Origin: Protula sp. h YS-2021 | Taxonomy: Eukaryota > Annelida > Polychaeta > Sabellida > Serpulidae | Length of the DNA: 64,000 nt | NCBI GenBank assembly: GCA_949752745.1 | Contig: CATKHT010000117.1 | Location: forward strand, 1-64,000 | Reading direction: 5' to 3' | Part shown: one piece after another, positions 60,501-64,000 of the stretch | Layout of the letters: each line of letters starts with the position of its first letter | Position numbering within the stretch: the stretch's first letter is position 1 | Made by a program: the position numbers and the translations under genes | Notes under the pieces: generated by a model | Database searches by the model: none | What the model saw: the letters and a program-made list of their open reading frames with translations, nothing else | Told to the model about the DNA's origin: nothing

Positions 60501-63500
60501 GCCCATTATTTAAAAATGTCATTTCTTTATAACTTCTAGATAAAATAGAGCCAAAATATTTATGTCACTTATATATCATTGCAACACTATTACGCGGTAT
60601 AAAGTTTGTAAAAATCCATTAAGGGCTTTTGACGATATGGTCAAAAAATTGTCAATTTTTTTAGCATTTTGACATTTTAACATGAAAATATCAATTTTAT
60701 TATAACTTCTACACATAATACAGGCATGACATTTGCAATAATAATAGAATATTTCATGCACTATTAAACCATATAAAATTTGTAGAAAAACATCATGGAC
60801 TTTTAACGATATTGTCAAAACATTATCAAACGTTTTCTCCACTTTCAGTATGGGTTAGGGTATCGGGTTGGGGTATTGGGTTAGGTTATGTGTCAGGCTT
60901 ACGGTTGGGTTGGATCAAGGTTGCCTTGTGATTGACTTAGAATATTTTATAAGGCTTGTGTTGGGTAAGGGTTGGGTTGATGTTGGGTCAAGGTTGAGTT
61001 TTGTTGGACTTAGAATATTTTTTACAGGCTTGGTTCAGGGTCAGGGTTGGGGTAAGGGTCGGGGTCAGGGTTAAGGGTGGGGTCAGGGTCGGGGTCAGGG
61101 TCAGGGTTGGGGTCAGGGTTAGGGTCGGGGTCAGGGTCAGGGTTAGGGTCAGGGTCAGGGTCAGGGTTGGGGTCAGGGTTAGGGTCGGGGTCAGGGTCAG
61201 GGTTAGGGTCAGGGTTAGGGTCAGGGTCAAGGTTGTGTCAATGTTGAGTTGTGTTGGACTTAGAATATTTTTCAAAGGGTTAGGGTCAGGGTCAAGGGTT
61301 AGGGTCAGGGTTAAGGTCAAGGGTTGGGTTAAGGTTGAGTTATTTTGGACTTAGAATATTTTTCAAAGGGTTAGGGTCAGGGTCAAGGGTTAGGGTCAGG
61401 GTTAAGGTCAAGGGTTGGGTTAAGGTTGAGTTATTTTGGACTTAGAATATTTTTCAAAGGGTTAGGGTCAGGGTCAAGAGTTAGGGTCAGGGTCAGGGTT
61501 AAGGTCAAGGGTTGGGTCAAGGTTAAGTTGTGTTGGACTTAGAATATTTTTACAGGGTTGGGTCAGGGTTAGGGTCAGGGTCAAGGTTGGGGTCAGGGTC
61601 GGGGTCAGGGTCAAGGTCAAGGTTGGGGTCAGGGTCAGGGTCAGGGTTGGGGTCAGGGTCACGGTTAGGGTCTAAACCCGGGTTGCATTTTCTTGCGTTT
61701 AAAGGGTTGCGACCCGGGGTTACCTTGGAGTAACCTAGGGTTACACCTGTCAATCAAGAGTTTTTTTCTATCATTTAGATGGACACAGAGCCATATGGAC
61801 ACAGAGCCATGTGCACCCTCATCTCTATACCCTAACCGTAACCATATTAACCCTCTAGTAAAAATCTACTGACCCTTGGGTTATGGGTTAGGGCTAACCC
61901 TTGTTACGAACTAATAGGTAATAAAATGCCAAAATCATCATTATACCCTAACCTCTAACCCAATAACTCTATACCATAACCCAACCCATAACCCTGACCC
62001 TAACCCAACCCTAACCCTAATCCCTAACCCAAGTATTTCTCGAGTTATAGGGATTAAGTTGGCAGAAACAGCCCAATAACGCATTTTTTTGGTAATAACT
62101 TCGTGAAAAATCGTTTATTTTAACAGAAATAAGGCAGAAACGTGCGCGTAATAATACTATTTTATTTGTGTTCGAACTTATTTATCAAAAATTCTGACAA
62201 AAAATATGAACAGTTTCACTTATGCAAAAAAATGCAGGTAAGGTGCACAGGTTAAACAACGTCATGCGACTAATATCATGACATGACGACTTTATGAATA
62301 AATAAGAATAAATGTGTTTTTGTAGGAACCCTTAGAATCAGAGGATTATTTTGGTGCAATTTGAGTCCTGAAAGACTAAGGAAAGCGGTTGAAATTTAAA
62401 AAACGGGACTTGGTCTCGAGGTAGCAGAGACACCATAATTTTTAGGCATCGTTGACCTTAAACTCAATTTTTGTTATGCTTGTCATAGTAGTAGGAAAAT
62501 TATTTTAACAGGGCTACAAACTGCGTTCAAGGGCTTTAAAACGCTATATAATTTATGACGATACCTTAAAGACTTTTTCAAAAACATTTAAAAAACGCAT
62601 GAAATTTGGGGTAAAATTTGGCCCATTATTTAAAAATGTCATTTCTTTATAACTTCTAGATAAAATAGAGCCAAAATATTTATGTCACTTATATATCATT
62701 GCAACACTATTACGCGGTATAAAGTTTGTAAAAATCCATTAAGGGCTTTTGACGATATGGTCAAAAAATTGTCAATTTTTTTAGCATTTTGACATTTTAA
62801 CATGAAAATATCAATTTTATTATAACTTCTACACATAATACAGGCATGACATTTGCAATAATAATAGAATATTTCATGCACTATTAAACCATATAAAATT
62901 TGTAGAAAAACATCATGGACTTTTAACGATATTGTCAAAACATTATCAAACGTTTTCTCCACTTTCAGTATGGGTTAGGGTATCGGGTTGGGGTATTGGG
63001 TTAGGTTATGTGTCAGGCTTACGGTTGGGTTGGATCAAGGTTGCCTTGTGATTGACTTAGAATATTTTATAAGGCTTGTGTTGGGTAAGGGTTGGGTTGA
63101 TGTTGGGTCAAGGTTGAGTTTTGTTGGACTTAGAATATTTTTTACAGGCTTGGTTCAGGGTCAGGGTTGGGGTAAGGGTCGGGGTCAGGGTTAAGGGTGG
63201 GGTCAGGGTCGGGGTCAGGGTCAGGGTTGGGGTCAGGGTTAGGGTCGGGGTCAGGGTCAGGGTTAGGGTCAGGGTCAGGGTCAGGGTTGGGGTCAGGGTT
63301 AGGGTCGGGGTCAGGGTCAGGGTTAGGGTCAGGGTTAGGGTCAGGGTCAAGGTTGTGTCAATGTTGAGTTGTGTTGGACTTAGAATATTTTTCAAAGGGT
63401 TAGGGTCAGGGTCAAGGGTTAGGGTCAGGGTTAAGGTCAAGGGTTGGGTTAAGGTTGAGTTATTTTGGACTTAGAATATTTTTCAAAGGGTTAGGGTCAG

Positions 63501-63949
63501 GGTCAAGGGTTAGGGTCAGGGTTAAGGTCAAGGGTTGGGTTAAGGTTGAGTTATTTTGGACTTAGAATATTTTTCAAAGGGTTAGGGTCAGGGTCAAGAG
63601 TTAGGGTCAGGGTCAGGGTTAAGGTCAAGGGTTGGGTCAAGGTTAAGTTGTGTTGGACTTAGAATATTTTTACAGGGTTGGGTCAGGGTTAGGGTCAGGG
63701 TCAAGGTTGGGGTCAGGGTCGGGGTCAGGGTCAAGGTCAAGGTTGGGGTCAGGGTCAGGGTCAGGGTTGGGGTCAGGGTCACGGTTAGGGTCTAAACCCG
63801 GGTTGCATTTTCTTGCGTTTAAAGGGTTGCGACCCGGGGTTACCTTGGAGTAACCTAGGGTTACACCTGTCAATCAAGAGTTTTTTTCTATCATTTAGAT
63901 GGACACAGAGCCATATGGACACAGAGCCATGTGCACCCTCATCTCTATA
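57590..63949 (+). repeat. Tandem B', B, B subtelomeric units
   Basis: B' 57590-59709, B 59710-61829 and B 61830-63949, each 2,120 bp, corresponding to 2642-9001. Unit plan and boxes as described there. No genes. Confidence 0.93.
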
Positions 63950-64000
63950 CCCTAACCCTAACCCTAACCCTAACCCTAACCCTAACCCTAACCCTAACCC
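63950..64000 (-). repeat. Telomere tract T12, cut by window end
   Basis: Perfect CCCTAA hexamers from the standard CTCTATA boundary to the last base. It is the counterpart of T3; its full length is not visible. Confidence 0.96.

Noticed and set aside
63950..64000. True chromosome terminus at the window end
   Set aside because: The equivalent tract T3 is only 77 bp and continues into more unit DNA, so T12 may also be interstitial; a left-oriented CCCTAA tract at the right edge is the wrong polarity for a right end.

Overview
The window is almost entirely repetitive chromosome-end (subtelomeric) DNA of a eukaryote, most likely a metazoan. The support is twelve interstitial TTAGGG-type telomere tracts, multi-kilobase tandem subtelomeric units, two satellites of eukaryotic type, and one decayed DIRS/Ngaro-like tyrosine recombinase fragment. 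I see no intact protein-coding gene, rRNA, tRNA or CRISPR array. The many short open frames (Val-Arg, Ser-Gly, Thr-Leu, Pro-Asn or Pro-Asp dipeptide runs) are read-throughs of 6-bp repeats. The species cannot be named from this sequence.

Layout, with T = telomere tract (CCCTAA on the + strand). 1-626 end of an A unit; T1 627-697; 59-bp stub; C unit 757-2429; T2 2430-2582; stub; B' 2642-4761; B 4762-6881 and 6882-9001; T3 9002-9078; truncated D unit 9079-10082; T4 10083-10165; 1.6-kb satellite S1 10166-17802; 148-bp satellite S2 17803-20572; short spacer; T5 20638-20814; A stub and two A units 20815-24982; T6 24983-25065; stub; B' and B 25125-29364; T7 29365-29542; 4.3-kb unique AT-rich segment 29543-33872 carrying the recombinase remnant; T8 33873-33946; truncated A 33947-35094; eight near-identical A units 35095-51293; T9 51294-51625; truncated A 51626-53549; A 53550-55574; T10; stub; C 55705-57377; T11; stub; B', B, B 57590-63949; T12 63950 to the end. 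Positions 1-9052 recur at 54949-64000 (offset 54,948).

Each subtelomeric unit (A 2,025 bp, B 2,120 bp, C 1,673 bp) has the same plan: degenerate C-rich telomere-like DNA, an AT-rich core built partly of ~173-bp decayed monomers, a G-rich block of GGGTCA/GGGTTA hexamers punctuated by the box TTGGACTTAGAATATTTT, and a tail with a paired 15-16-bp box, ending CTCTATA. All telomere tracts point the same way, as at the left end of a chromosome. Ten of twelve begin at exactly the same unit boundary, CTCTATA|CCCTAACC. On their right most join a unit or satellite broken at a different place, usually with 1-4 bp of microhomology.

My reading (inference) is that broken ends were repeatedly capped by new telomere and then re-extended leftward by unit arrays that recombined through their own CCCTAACC start. 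This resembles ALT-type or template-for-ALT (TALT) telomere maintenance, recorded as nested fossil chromosome ends. The GGGTCA direct repeats, which match the orphan nuclear receptor half-site known from variant telomeres in human ALT cells, make this the most interesting system in the window.
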